Of a DNA stretch of 49,481 nt, positions 8,314-17,694 are shown one piece after another (within the stretch, counting starts at the first letter, position 1; the number at the start of each line of letters is the position of its first letter). The DNA comes from Oscillatoriales cyanobacterium USR001 (GTDB lineage: Bacteria; Cyanobacteriota; Cyanobacteriia; Cyanobacteriales; Microcoleaceae), in contig MBRE01000033.1 in assembly GCA_001698425.1 (NCBI GenBank), positions 1 to 49,481 of the forward strand, read 5' to 3'. The position numbers and the translations under genes are program-made. Under the pieces are notes generated by a model. It did not search any database. It saw nothing but the letters and a program-made list of their open reading frames with translations, and was not told the origin of the DNA.

Positions 8314-9234
8314 CTACTTCACTAGGGCGATCGCAAATCGTTTTATCCCTGCCCAATCTGAATGAATTTCGATCTCGCAGTAGCAACCTGAGTTGTACAA
8401 CATCTCAGCTACTGTGTCCGCTTGTCCTGCCATCATCTCAATCAACCATATACCGCCCGATCGCAAATAATCGGGGGCTGTTGTGATTAAATGTCGAATA
8501 AATTCCAGTCCGTCAACTCCACCATCTAAGGCTAAATGAGGCTCGTGTTTAGCAACTTCTGGTTGCAGTTGAGGTACTAAGCTACTGGGGATATAGGGTG
8601 GGTTGGACACCATGCCGCTAATTTGGCCGCGTAGGGGCAAGCCCCCTGTGGTTGCTCTGTCTAGGGGGTCCCACCACGAACCTTGATAAAATTGAATGCG
8701 ATCGGCTAAACCCAAATTATTGGCATTTTGCTGGGCAACGGCGATCGCCTGCGAGCTACAATCTACTGCATGAATTAAAACATTTGTCAAGCTTTCTGCT
8801 AAACCCAGGGCGATCGCGCCGCTACCAGTACCCAAATCTACCCAATGGGATTTTGCATTTAAACTCTCTATTCGTGGTTGACGTGATTCGGCTTCTACTG
8901 CTAAATCAATAATTAATTCTGTCTCTGGGCGGGGAATTAATACAGAAGTATTGACAGTTAGGGAAAAATGCCGCCAATAGGCAATTCCCGTTAAATATTG
9001 TATGGGTATTTGTTCGTTAACGCGGCGATTCCATAAATTTTTCAGGTGAGTAAAAGGTATTTTTAGCGCAATTTCTGGCAAGTTTTTGAAAGATTCTAAG
9101 CGCAGAGATAAGCGATCGATTACTGCTAATTCTTGCAATAGCCAGTAAATTTCAGTAGTAGAAATATTCGAGGCGATCGCCTCCGTCTTAGCCTCCTCCA
9201 ACCATTGCCAAAGCTCTAAACCTGATATAACCAT
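8314..9234 (-). CDS. prmC: Peptide chain release factor N5-glutamine methyltransferase
   Basis: PrmC (HemK) methylates the Gln of the GGQ motif in release factors RF1 and RF2 using S-adenosylmethionine. The 306-residue protein has an N-terminal helical domain (about 1-90), the SAM-binding glycine motif WVDLGTGSGAIALGLAE (about 131-147) and the catalytic NPPY in MVSNPPYIPSS. RFKNL-like text near IPIQYLTG and IPRPETE is also typical of PrmC. It is transcribed in the same direction as cpc, but the long spacer argues against a shared transcript. Confidence 0.93.
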   Translation of the reverse strand: MVISGLELWQWLEEAKTEAIASNISTTEIYWLLQELAVIDRLSLRLESFKNLPEIALKIPFTHLKNLWNRRVNEQIPIQYLTGIAYWRHFSLTVNTSVLIPRPETELIIDLAVEAESRQPRIESLNAKSHWVDLGTGSGAIALGLAESLTNVLIHAVDCSSQAIAVAQQNANNLGLADRIQFYQGSWWDPLDRATTGGLPLRGQISGMVSNPPYIPSSLVPQLQPEVAKHEPHLALDGGVDGLEFIRHLITTAPDYLRSGGIWLIEMMAGQADTVAEMLYNSGCYCEIEIHSDWAGIKRFAIALVK

Positions 9235-9246
9235 AAAACTTTACAA

Positions 9247-9288
9247 CAGTTAACAGTTAACCGTTAACAGTTAACCGTTAACAGTTAA
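9247..9288. repeat. Heptameric tandem repeat (CAGTTAA/CCGTTAA)
   Basis: Six 7-base units, alternating CAGTTAA and CCGTTAA, fill the gap between the prmC start and the end of the Tic22-like gene. This is the short tandemly repeated repetitive (STRR) class known in cyanobacteria. The unit is the same as in the larger array at 30306, and similar fragments occur near 5650. Confidence 0.85.
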
Positions 9289-9291
9289 GCA

Positions 9292-10146
9292 TTAGCGAGA
9301 AGGTCGAGGTTGACTTGGGGCTGGAGATTGAGAAGGCAGAGGTGGAGTTGGGGCTGGAGAAGTACGCCCTGGTCCTGGTTGGGGCTGATTTCCTCCTGCT
9401 GGTTGCAGCGATCGCAAATATTCTAGCGACTCACGAGGCGGCATCAAAATCACATTATTCACAAGTGGATTATCTTGAGTTCGCATCGCTTCCAAAACAC
9501 CTTCTAAATTCACCACCTCAATCTTGATCGAAGCCGCAATATTGGGCTGTTGTTGCTTAAAGCGATCCAACATCCCCTGTAAATCCTCCTTATTAAAAAA
9601 TAGAGGAATTGCTTCTTGTTGACCCTGTTTAATAGTTATATATCCATTTTCCGGGCCACCTGTAGCGTAGAACAAAGGAACCCCACTAAATTCATTCGGC
9701 TTTTGACCACCTTGTTGTAACAAAGTTTTAGCAGACTCTACTTGAACAGAAGTAGGAACATAAGCCAATTGGACTTCCTCTGGCTTGCCTTTGCTACTTT
9801 GACTGAATTGATACATCTCACCGAGAGACACTGGTAATACCCGTGCCGATGCTGCTAATTGAGGATTTTGAGTTTTTAAGCGCTCGACAACAGCTTGAGC
9901 ATCGCGCTGGCTAATAAAAACACCAGCTACAAAAACATTACCACCGCTTTGACCTTGTTTGGGAACTGAAGCAGTCAAGGGGGCACCTTGTGCGTCAGTA
10001 ATAGTAAACACCGGCACTGGGCGCAACTTTTCCAAAACTTTTTGATCTGGTAATGCCAGTGCAGACATATTGCGTGTTAAAGAAGGGACTAGCAAGGTGC
10101 TTGCCACAATTCCGAACACTGCGCCCAAACGAACTAATGATTTCAT
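9292..10146 (-). CDS. Tic22-like family protein
   Basis: Cyanobacterial homologue of chloroplast Tic22, a periplasmic or thylakoid-lumen protein thought to assist outer-membrane protein biogenesis. The 284 residues begin with a signal peptide (MKSLVRLGAVFGIVASTLLV, with probable cleavage after SALA), then two similar domains, each with an FVAGVFISQ or PLFFNKEDLQ type segment followed by a long helix. The C-terminal 35 residues are a Pro/Gln/Ser-rich low-complexity tail (PAPTPPLPSQSPAPSQP). No operon partner is seen. Confidence 0.85.
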   Translation of the reverse strand: MKSLVRLGAVFGIVASTLLVPSLTRNMSALALPDQKVLEKLRPVPVFTITDAQGAPLTASVPKQGQSGGNVFVAGVFISQRDAQAVVERLKTQNPQLAASARVLPVSLGEMYQFSQSSKGKPEEVQLAYVPTSVQVESAKTLLQQGGQKPNEFSGVPLFYATGGPENGYITIKQGQQEAIPLFFNKEDLQGMLDRFKQQQPNIAASIKIEVVNLEGVLEAMRTQDNPLVNNVILMPPRESLEYLRSLQPAGGNQPQPGPGRTSPAPTPPLPSQSPAPSQPRPSR

Positions 10147-10310
10147 AAATTTCTTCCCAGGAGTAATCCTGAAATAGACTAAAAAAGATTCTCGCTTGTC
10201 TTAATGATAAGCAGTCGCCGACTTTTTTGGTTGGTTCTTGATGATTTTTAGGTGCAGATCGACCAAAAAGATATCCTTGACTAATTACTTTAGTTATTAC
10301 CATCTTTAAA

Positions 10311-10336
10311 TCGGGATGACAGGATTTGAACCTGCG
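10311..10336 (-). pseudogene. tRNA-like 3' half (tRNA-Pro-like T-arm and acceptor)
   Basis: On the minus strand this is a tRNA 3' end: T-arm GCAGGTTCAAATCCTGT, acceptor strand CATCCCG and discriminator A. It resembles cyanobacterial tRNA-Pro. The matching 5' acceptor CGGGATG and a normal D-arm and anticodon arm are absent in the 100 bases upstream, although D-arm-like text (GGAC...GTC) and a defective anticodon-like arm occur at about 10400-10435. A hairpin AAGG-GTGACAA-CCTT lies just upstream of the T-arm. It may be a tRNA broken by recombination or an integration scar; a functional odd tRNA cannot be excluded. Confidence 0.45.
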
Positions 10337-10453
10337 ATGAAGGTTGTCACCCTTGCTATCTGTTAGGCTTGCCTTAGTTTAGAGAGTTTTGAGAGCGATC
10401 GATTTAAAATCCGTTGACCCGAACTGTCCTACGGGGTTTAACCTTCTCATAAA

Positions 10454-10538
10454 CGGAGAGGGTGGGATTTGAACCCACGGAACCTTTCGGTTCACTCGAT
10501 TTCAAGTCGAGCGCGTTCGACCACTCTGCCACCTCTCC
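10454..10538 (-). tRNA. trnS-UGA: tRNA-Ser(UGA)
   Basis: A complete class II tRNA. The acceptor stem GGAGAGG pairs with CCTCTCC, discriminator G. The D-arm contains TGGTCGA. The anticodon arm CTCGA-CTTGAAA-TCGAG places UGA at positions 34-36. A long variable arm (GAACC-GAAA-GGTTC) identifies tRNA-Ser, and the T-arm GTGGG-TTCAAAT-CCCAC is perfect. CCA is not encoded. Confidence 0.97.
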
Positions 10539-10575
10539 AGGTGTATCTCACCCATAATATCAGAACGCGGCACAA

Positions 10576-11508
10576 TTAACAAACAACTTGCACCATCAAC
10601 TCGCTTCGCCGATATAAAATCTCCTCTTCATCAATACTGAAGTCATTCTTTAGCCAAATCAAAGAAACTTCCGACACTACTCCTCCATCCAACAACACCA
10701 GGGAAAAATTCCGCAACCGATCGATTGGAGTTTCGACAATTCGGGGAACCCTTGCCGCATTAAAATATACTGTTCCCTCAGCGCTTACTTCTACCGATTT
10801 CCGCAACACCTTTTTAGTATGTCGGAGTCTGTGGTGCATATGTCCAAAGGTTACTAGGGGAATTGGTTTACCAGCAGCCCGGGTTTGCGCGATCGCGTCC
10901 CCAAAATCGGGATCGCCAAAATCTCCCCCCAAAGGGTTCCAATCTCTCCCGCAGGGATCTTCCGCCGCCTCTCCCAAGCCTGTCGGTCCAGTATGACCCA
11001 AAAAAATTACACTTTCACAAGCTGCTTGGGTTGCTGCTTCCACAATCCGCTGGGAAGATTCCGCAAAACTCTCAACTCCAAACCACTCACGATAAAAATC
11101 TCCATACTTCCACTCCGGCCCTCCCCAAGTAAAGGGGCGACTCCCCACTACTGTTACGCCTAAGTCTGGAAAGTCCCGTTTTCCATACCCAACATGAGCT
11201 TCCCCAATTAAATCTAACTGTTGTTGTACCCAACTTTCCTGCCGGCGATCGTAGGGACACTGACTTCTACCCCACTCCGTCGCCGTGTACCAAGCATCGT
11301 GATTGCCAAAAACTACGGCTTTAGGAATATCCAAAGATGCGATCGCCCGTACCACCGCCACCGACTCATTCCCAAAATCACCCACAAACAACACCAAATC
11401 AACACCCAAATGCTTCAGAGCCGCCCCATCCTCAGCTTCCCACTGATCGTGAACGTCTCCAACCACAGCAATTTTGATCGCCTTACCCTCATTCAATTGA
11501 CTAACCAT
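10576..11508 (-). CDS. Calcineurin-like metallophosphoesterase (TIGR04168 type)
   Basis: Predicted metal-dependent phosphoesterase of the cyanobacterial/plant TIGR04168 family; the substrate is unknown to me. All signature blocks are present in order: VVGDVHDQW, FVGDFGNES, FGNHDAW, FLGHTGPTG and TFGHMHHRL, which supply the Asp, Asn and His ligands of the two-metal centre. The product is about 310 residues with no signal peptide, so cytoplasmic. I prefer ATG at 11508 (MVSQLNEGKAIKIAV), just before the first motif. A TTG at 11553 with an AAGGAG further upstream is an alternative. The gene is divergent from nadA. Confidence 0.85.
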   Translation of the reverse strand: MVSQLNEGKAIKIAVVGDVHDQWEAEDGAALKHLGVDLVLFVGDFGNESVAVVRAIASLDIPKAVVFGNHDAWYTATEWGRSQCPYDRRQESWVQQQLDLIGEAHVGYGKRDFPDLGVTVVGSRPFTWGGPEWKYGDFYREWFGVESFAESSQRIVEAATQAACESVIFLGHTGPTGLGEAAEDPCGRDWNPLGGDFGDPDFGDAIAQTRAAGKPIPLVTFGHMHHRLRHTKKVLRKSVEVSAEGTVYFNAARVPRIVETPIDRLRNFSLVLLDGGVVSEVSLIWLKNDFSIDEEEILYRRSELMVQVVC

Positions 11509-11692
11509 ATCAATAAATCCTAGCCCCTTACTAATCAAGCATAAGAAACCCAAAGCAATTTTGACACTCCTTATAATATTCTTTATAAATTTTTAATTTT
11601 TAATTTTTAATTCTTTACTCATTTTTGGTGAAATCAACTATAATTCAAATACATGATTATCCACTGCCAAATTACCCTCAAAGGTTTCTACT

Positions 11693-12664
11693 GTGTTTAC
11701 CATTACACCAACTCAACCAAACATCACCCTTCCCAAACTACCTTACGACTTGTTTGCAGCAATTCAAAGCCTCAAACAAGAACTAAACGCCGTCATCCTC
11801 GCCCATTATTACCAAGATCCCGACATTCAAGACATCGCGGACTACATTGGCGACTCCCTAGAACTTTCCCGCAAAGCAGCCAACACCAAAGCTGATGTAA
11901 TTGTCTTTGCCGGCGTTCATTTCATGGCCGAAACCGCCAAAATTCTTAATCCTCACAAACTCGTACTCTTACCCGACTTAAATGCAGGTTGTTCCCTTGC
12001 AGATAGTTGTCCTCCCGATGCTTTTGGCGCATTTAAAGCCGCACATCCCGACCATTTAGTAATTTCTTACATTAATTGTACTGCTGCAATTAAAGCAATG
12101 AGCGATATTATTTGCACCAGTTCCAATTCTGTCAAAATTATCAATCAAATTCCCAAAGATCGACCAATTATTTTTGGTCCAGATCGCAATCTCGGCCGCT
12201 ATGTTTCCCAACAAACAGGTAGAGATATGGTACTTTGGCAAGGTGCTTGTATTGTACATGAAAACTTCTCAGAAAAAAAGATAGTTCAGTTGCAAATTGC
12301 CCATCCAGAAGCAGAAATCATTGCCCATCCAGAATGCGAAGCCCCGGTGTTGCGCCATGCCAATTATATTGGTTCGACAACTGCTTTGCTGAAATATTCT
12401 CAATCGAGTTTGAGTCAATCTTTTATTGTAGCCACTGAACCAGGAATTATTCATCAAATGCAGAAACAATGTCCAGAAAAACAATTTATTCCGGCTCCTC
12501 CTACAAATAATTGTGCTTGCAATGAATGTCCGCACATGAGATTGAATACTTTAGAGAAATTGTATCTTGCCATGAAAAATCGTACTCCTGAAATTACTTT
12601 GCCCGCAGATATCCAAGCCGCCGCTTTATTACCGATTCAACGAATGTTAGAAATGAGCGTGTAA
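11693..12664 (+). CDS. nadA: Quinolinate synthase
   Basis: NadA condenses iminoaspartate with dihydroxyacetone phosphate to quinolinate in de novo NAD synthesis and uses a [4Fe-4S] cluster. Three conserved ligand cysteines are visible: Cys100 in [10 protein letters not shown], Cys186 in [11 protein letters not shown], and Cys279 in [27 protein letters not shown] near the N-terminus is a strong family signature. The 323-residue length is typical. The start is GTG (product [10 protein letters not shown]). No nadB or nadC lies nearby. Confidence 0.97.
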   Translation: MFTITPTQPNITLPKLPYDLFAAIQSLKQELNAVILAHYYQDPDIQDIADYIGDSLELSRKAANTKADVIVFAGVHFMAETAKILNPHKLVLLPDLNAGCSLADSCPPDAFGAFKAAHPDHLVISYINCTAAIKAMSDIICTSSNSVKIINQIPKDRPIIFGPDRNLGRYVSQQTGRDMVLWQGACIVHENFSEKKIVQLQIAHPEAEIIAHPECEAPVLRHANYIGSTTALLKYSQSSLSQSFIVATEPGIIHQMQKQCPEKQFIPAPPTNNCACNECPHMRLNTLEKLYLAMKNRTPEITLPADIQAAALLPIQRMLEMSV

Positions 12665-12707
12665 AGGCGAAGTATGAGGGAGCACGCGATGCGTGCAAAT
12701 GTATCCG

Positions 12708-12738
12708 TAGGGGCGAAGCATTCCGGCAGATAAATTAT
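12708..12738. repeat. Dispersed repeat, GTAGGGGCGAAGCATTC type
   Basis: One arm of a dispersed repeat whose core is GGGGCGAAGCATTCCGGCAGATAA. Related arms occur near 22055, 25368 and 28983, in two cases as inverted pairs. Here it sits 45 bases after nadA and is followed by another low-complexity motif, CCCCCTAGCCCCCTGAAA, that is also common in cyanobacterial spacers. Confidence 0.6.
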
Positions 12739-12807
12739 TGGTTATACCAATTTTAAAAAAGAATGCAACAATCGAGATCCCCCTAGCCCCCTGAAAAAGC
12801 AGGGTGA

Positions 12808-13155
12808 ATTAGAGGACACTGGTTATTAATTGATACCGCGATCGCGTCAATTCGTGGTATTGTAGAGATAGAACAAGCAGAGAGCGATCGCAACCTGCAA
12901 ACAATTGTCGCAGAAGTTGGCGTAGGGATTGGTGCGGCCGGCGTTGCTGCTACCGCATCACCTTACATCTTACAACCCAACCCAAAAGACAATTCTTATT
13001 ACTTAGGAATTTCCCTATTATTTAGCTTAGTAGCTGGTTTAATTGGGGTGGCGATCGCAGCCAGAGTAATGCGACATCTTCAGAATCAAGAAAAACCAGA
13101 AACAATTCATCCTATAATTAAATTCATCTTAGGAATCACTAATATTAAAGGATGA
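12808..13155 (+). pseudogene. C-terminal remnant of a membrane protein gene
   Basis: An open frame of 115 codons with no usable start codon follows a TGA. It encodes IRGIVEIEQAESDRNLQTIV, then a Gly/Ala-rich hydrophobic segment (VGVGIGAAGVAATASPYIL), then a second membrane helix (LGISLLFSLVAGLIGVAIAA) and a basic tail. This resembles the C-terminus of large cyanobacterial hypothetical membrane proteins, from memory, with two transmembrane segments after a soluble part. The 5' part is missing and replaced by dispersed repeats, so the gene is a truncated relic. Codon choice is uninterrupted, implying fairly recent decay. Confidence 0.6.
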
Positions 13156-13332
13156 ATTATTAAATTTATCGAAGCTACGATCGGCGAGTCATCGCCATCC
13201 AACTCACGTTTATATAGAAAAATAAGAAAGCAAGTTTCTCTCACTTTTGGTAAAAATCGCGATCGAGGTTAATGGTTATTAGTCAAAGGTCATCTCGATC
13301 GCTCTCAACAACCAATAATTAATAACCATCAA

Positions 13333-14262
13333 CTAAAGCGCCTTAGACCTTAAAAAAGCTAAAGGCAAACAAAGAATTTTACGAGGTGTAGAAACAAAAG
13401 CTCGCTGATGAAAAACATCATAATCATTCCGTTCGATCGCGTCCAGAATTTGACTGTACAACATCAACGCCGTCCACACTGGCCAACGAATATCAGGACT
13501 AAGCACCTTAATTCCTCGTTCCGCACTGGTATAGAACTTACGCGCCCGACTAATTTGAAAACGCATCAACTCCCGCCAGCGTTCATCAACAACACCTTTA
13601 AATAAATCCTCCTCAGTATAGTTAAACAACGCTAACTCTTCTAAAGGGATATAAATCCGACCGCGACTAGCATCCTCTCCCACATCCCGCAGGATATTAG
13701 TGAGTTGATTAGCAATTCCCAAGGCGATCGCCTCTTCAGAGGGAGTTCTACTATCCCAGTGCCAATTCCAACTAGCCGCCGCCCTAGTTTTCTCCACCCC
13801 CATCACCGCATTTGACATCAAACCCACCGTTCCCGCCACGCGGTAACAGTAAAGCTCAAGTTCTTCAAAAGTTTCATAACGGGAACGGTACAGATCCATC
13901 CGCTGGCCTGCAATCATGTCCCGAAATGGCTGGATGTTCAGGGGAAAGCGGGAAATTGTATCTACAAAGGCAACGTCTAGGCGATCTAGGGCGTGACCCG
14001 CAAATAGAGATTCCAGATGTGCTTCCCACTGGTCAAGAGTTTCCGGTGTTGTAGCACCAGCTTCCGGTCCGTCTACGAGTTCATCCGTGCGACGACACCA
14101 GACATAAATAGCCCAAATTGCCCGACGCTTAACTTTGGGCATTAATTGAGTGCCCAAATAAAAAGTTTTGGAGTATTTCTCCGTGATCTGACGACAGAGT
14201 TCGTAGGAGTCCTCCACAGAGGCCAGAGTTCTCATGCACTGGGATTTTGACAGTTGCAGCAT
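13333..14262 (-). CDS. crtB: Phytoene synthase
   Basis: CrtB joins two geranylgeranyl diphosphates to phytoene, the first committed carotenoid step. The 309-residue protein has the two Asp-rich substrate motifs: CRRTDELVDGPE near residue 57 and NILRDVGEDASRGRIYIP near residue 190. YCYRVAGTVGLM and SKTFYLGTQLMP are further family signatures. The ATG (MLQLSKSQCMRTLASVED) fits cyanobacterial homologues. It begins 35 bases after crtP and is very likely cotranscribed with it. Confidence 0.97.
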   Translation of the reverse strand: MLQLSKSQCMRTLASVEDSYELCRQITEKYSKTFYLGTQLMPKVKRRAIWAIYVWCRRTDELVDGPEAGATTPETLDQWEAHLESLFAGHALDRLDVAFVDTISRFPLNIQPFRDMIAGQRMDLYRSRYETFEELELYCYRVAGTVGLMSNAVMGVEKTRAAASWNWHWDSRTPSEEAIALGIANQLTNILRDVGEDASRGRIYIPLEELALFNYTEEDLFKGVVDERWRELMRFQISRARKFYTSAERGIKVLSPDIRWPVWTALMLYSQILDAIERNDYDVFHQRAFVSTPRKILCLPLAFLRSKAL

Positions 14263-14297
14263 TCTTTTTTGAGCTTCTAGGCGACCGGATTTAGCTA

Positions 14298-15752
<1,455 letters not shown>

Positions 15753-15840
15753 TCATTATAGTTTACAAGTTGTTACATTTTTTCGGGAAATGGTGGGGAA
15801 AGTGCGATCGCGCCCAGAGTTGAAAATCAGGACTTACGCA

Positions 15841-15899
15841 CGTAGTTGGGCTTTAGACCTCTTTCGCATACAATAAAAGAGGGCTAAAGCCCAACTACG
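15841..15899. repeat. Hairpin repeat, CGTAGTTGGGCTTTAG type
   Basis: Arms of 24 bases (15841-15864 and 15876-15899) are complementary apart from one mismatch and enclose an 11-base AT-rich loop. It sits between the divergent starts of crtP and the following gene. It looks like a palindromic dispersed element. Its transcript would form a strong hairpin, but no U-run marks it as a terminator. Confidence 0.8.
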
Positions 15900-15935
15900 T
15901 ACCTTTATTTAAAGAATAAATTTGAAGTGACAACT

Positions 15936-16568
15936 ATGGTGCAAACAATTCAAGCTAGAAATATTACTCAAGATGATTTGGATACAAACTTTAAAATTGA
16001 GTGGATTGAAGACGACCATTTTTTTAGGGAGTGGCAAGATAACTTACCGGAAATTAGTGATGCAGAGAAACAGCGACTCGATCGGGTTAAAGCAAGTTAC
16101 AGACATTTACTTAAACGTCCGCCTTTGCTGGAAAATACAGTAAAAATGGTGGTGCTGTCTCCACTTTTAGATTTAGCTGATTTTTATTTGTCACCCTTTC
16201 ATGTCACCTCGGAAAAGTCTGTAGAAATTTCGGCGGAGGATGAAGGAGTTATTGTCAGGGGACAGTTAGATATTTTAGCTTTATTTGGACAGTTGTGGGT
16301 TTTGGTTATCGAGTCGAAACAGGTGGGATTTTCCCTGGAAGTAGGCATCCCTCAGTTACTAGCTTATATGCTGGCAACTCCTAACCGCGATCGACCTACT
16401 TATGGGCTTTTAATGAATGGATCTAATTTTATGTTTGTGAAATTGATTCAACTAGAAATACCACAATATGCTTTTTCTCGCTGGTTCTCCATGTTCAATC
16501 CTGGGAATGATTTGTATAATGTACTCAGTGTATTAAAGCGTCTCGGCCAATTGGCGATTAGCAACTAA
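15936..16568 (+). CDS. PD-(D/E)XK-like restriction-type protein, copy 1
   Basis: Related proteins are annotated as restriction endonuclease subunit R-like in cyanobacteria; the real role is unknown. The 210-residue product contains a PD-(D/E)XK-like core, numbered from GTG 15927: Asp115 in RGQLDILALF, then Glu129-x-Lys131 in VLVIESKQ, with a possible upstream Glu70. A C-terminal alpha/beta part follows and ends VLKRLGQLAI. The start ATG at 15936 gives MVQTIQARN, which aligns with the paralogue at 29056; a GTG three codons earlier is possible. No helicase, methylase or specificity subunit is nearby. Confidence 0.7.
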   Translation: MVQTIQARNITQDDLDTNFKIEWIEDDHFFREWQDNLPEISDAEKQRLDRVKASYRHLLKRPPLLENTVKMVVLSPLLDLADFYLSPFHVTSEKSVEISAEDEGVIVRGQLDILALFGQLWVLVIESKQVGFSLEVGIPQLLAYMLATPNRDRPTYGLLMNGSNFMFVKLIQLEIPQYAFSRWFSMFNPGNDLYNVLSVLKRLGQLAISN

Positions 16569-16575
16569 AAATGGA

Positions 16576-16633
16576 TATAGAACCCATTTGGGATCTATGC
16601 AATCGCAGCAATCGCTAATCTTTTCAGCATGAG
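16576..16633. repeat. 58-bp perfect inverted repeat, left copy
   Basis: Identical, in inverted orientation, to 17128-17185. The repeat contains the last codons of the transposase remnant (MLKRLAIAAIA-stop on the minus strand) plus 19 bases beyond the stop. It is therefore not a simple insertion-sequence terminal repeat; it is a duplicated and inverted 3' end of the transposase gene. Confidence 0.9.
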
Positions 16634-17014
16634 TCTGACAAAACAAAGATTGAGCTTAGTTGTAGCATTTTCAAGACTTCTCTCAAAATTTTTAACTAAA
16701 CTTTTACATCTTTCTACCCAAGAATTTGACCTTTCAATAACCCACCTAGCTTTGACTGGCACAAATCCTGATTTTGCCAGGGCTTGTTTTTCTGCTTTTG
16801 ATGGTTTTGGCGAAAGTTCAAACTGAATTTTCGTCATAATTTCGGGATAAACTTTCTCTAATTCTCTCCTAATTGTTTCTGGATGATAACCATAGCGATG
16901 ATGTAATATCTCCATAATCTCCTCAATTACTCCTTGTTCTCGCCACTGTTTGTAATGCCAATAAACAGTTGAATAAGGTGGTAAGTCTCTGGGTAGATCG
17001 CACCAACGTAACCG
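16595..17014 (-). pseudogene. Internally deleted IS5-type transposase
   Basis: The frame opens after a TAA and lacks the natural N-terminus. It begins RLRWCDLPRDLPPYSTVYWH, the DUF4096 region of IS5-family transposases. It then runs through KQWREQGVIEEIMEILHHR and jumps to the C-terminal block GFVPVKARWVIERSNSWVERC and NFERSLENATTKLNLCFVRL. The central region with the first catalytic Asp residues is missing. About 140 codons remain, so it cannot be an active transposase. The intact C-terminal block and absence of stop codons suggest a recent internal deletion. Confidence 0.8.
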
Positions 17015-17127
17015 TTAATTATTATCCCATCGGGGAAATCAATCCCATCGTTGTCACCTTCCGCGATCGCGATCGCAGATCGTTATTATAACTTGATGAG
17101 GGAAAAGTTATCATGGTGAGGCTGGCG

Positions 17128-17185
17128 CTCATGCTGAAAAGATTAGCGATTGCTGCGATTGCATAGATCCCAAATGGGTTCTATA
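17128..17185. repeat. 58-bp perfect inverted repeat, right copy
   Basis: The inverted twin of 16576-16633. On the plus strand it reads ATGCTGAAAAGATTAGCG onward, encoding the last 11 residues of the IS5-type transposase and its TAG. Together with the left copy it frames a 610-bp block containing the deleted transposase. Confidence 0.9.
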
Positions 17186-17266
17186 CAATATACTTCATCA
17201 ATCCGCAATTTGCTATAAATTGAGCGGTTAACGGTGTTCTCCCCTTAACCGATCGATATCTTACTA

Positions 17267-17401
17267 CTACTTCTCCGTCACTGGAACAGGTGGCATGATA
17301 ACTTTTTGGGCTAAACTCAAAATCTTCATTAACCAAATTGCCCACCAAGTAATATCAATTTCCCACCAACGCCAACCTGCTTTTGCCACATCTACATAAG
17401 T
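17267..17401 (-). pseudogene. C-terminal remnant of a fatty-acid desaturase-like gene
   Basis: A 44-codon fragment reads VAKAGWRWWEIDITWWAIW, then a hydrophobic helix and PPVPVTEK-stop. The Trp-rich WWEIDITWW pattern resembles the C-terminal part of acyl-lipid/acyl-CoA delta-9 desaturases (DesC-like), by memory of the family. The frame is closed upstream by TAA within a few codons, and the His-box regions are absent, so it is a relic. Another 28-codon frame just upstream, starting MTLDLDPARD, has no recognised match. Confidence 0.4.
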
Positions 17402-17513
17402 CTTGTTTTAGTATTTTTGTTTAACACTTCGATTTTATGATACAATAAGTCACGCGCCGGATCTAAATCTAAAGTCATTGTGCTAATATTTACTCAGAAC
17501 ATTTGAGCCAAAG

Positions 17514-17612
17514 TTAACGGACGGCAACTACACCCCAAGAAAGACGGCTATCCTCACTGCCTTTACCATTGAACGGCGATACATTAACATAAAAGTAAGT
17601 ACACAAAAATTC
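17514..17612 (-). other. Possible C-terminal gene scrap upstream of clpC
   Basis: A frame of about 32 codons ends YFYVNVSPFNGKGSEDSRLS, then WGVVAVR and stop. The composition is protein-like rather than random, but I do not recognise the family. It lies on the opposite strand within the spacer before clpC, next to two other relics, which is why I list it. The clpC promoter must also lie in the stretch 17402-17694; I could not identify its elements. Confidence 0.25.
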
Positions 17613-17694
17613 ACATAAAGTTTTTTGTGGCACTCCTCCACCCAACCCCAAGGCAAATCAGCCTTAACAAAAACAGTTAAAATAGGAAACATCT

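Noticed and set aside
9995..10303. Open frame overlapping the start of the Tic22-like gene
   Set aside because: It is a frame-shifted shadow of the Tic22-like coding sequence with no independent signal.
10396..10440. Possible suppressor tRNA with a UUA anticodon
   Set aside because: Only about three of five anticodon-stem pairs form and the acceptor strands do not pair, so a functional tRNA is not supported.
17630..17650. CACTCCTCCACCC, reminiscent of the Yfr1 small-RNA loop
   Set aside because: The conserved Yfr1 core ACTCCTCAC is not matched and no flanking stems are present.
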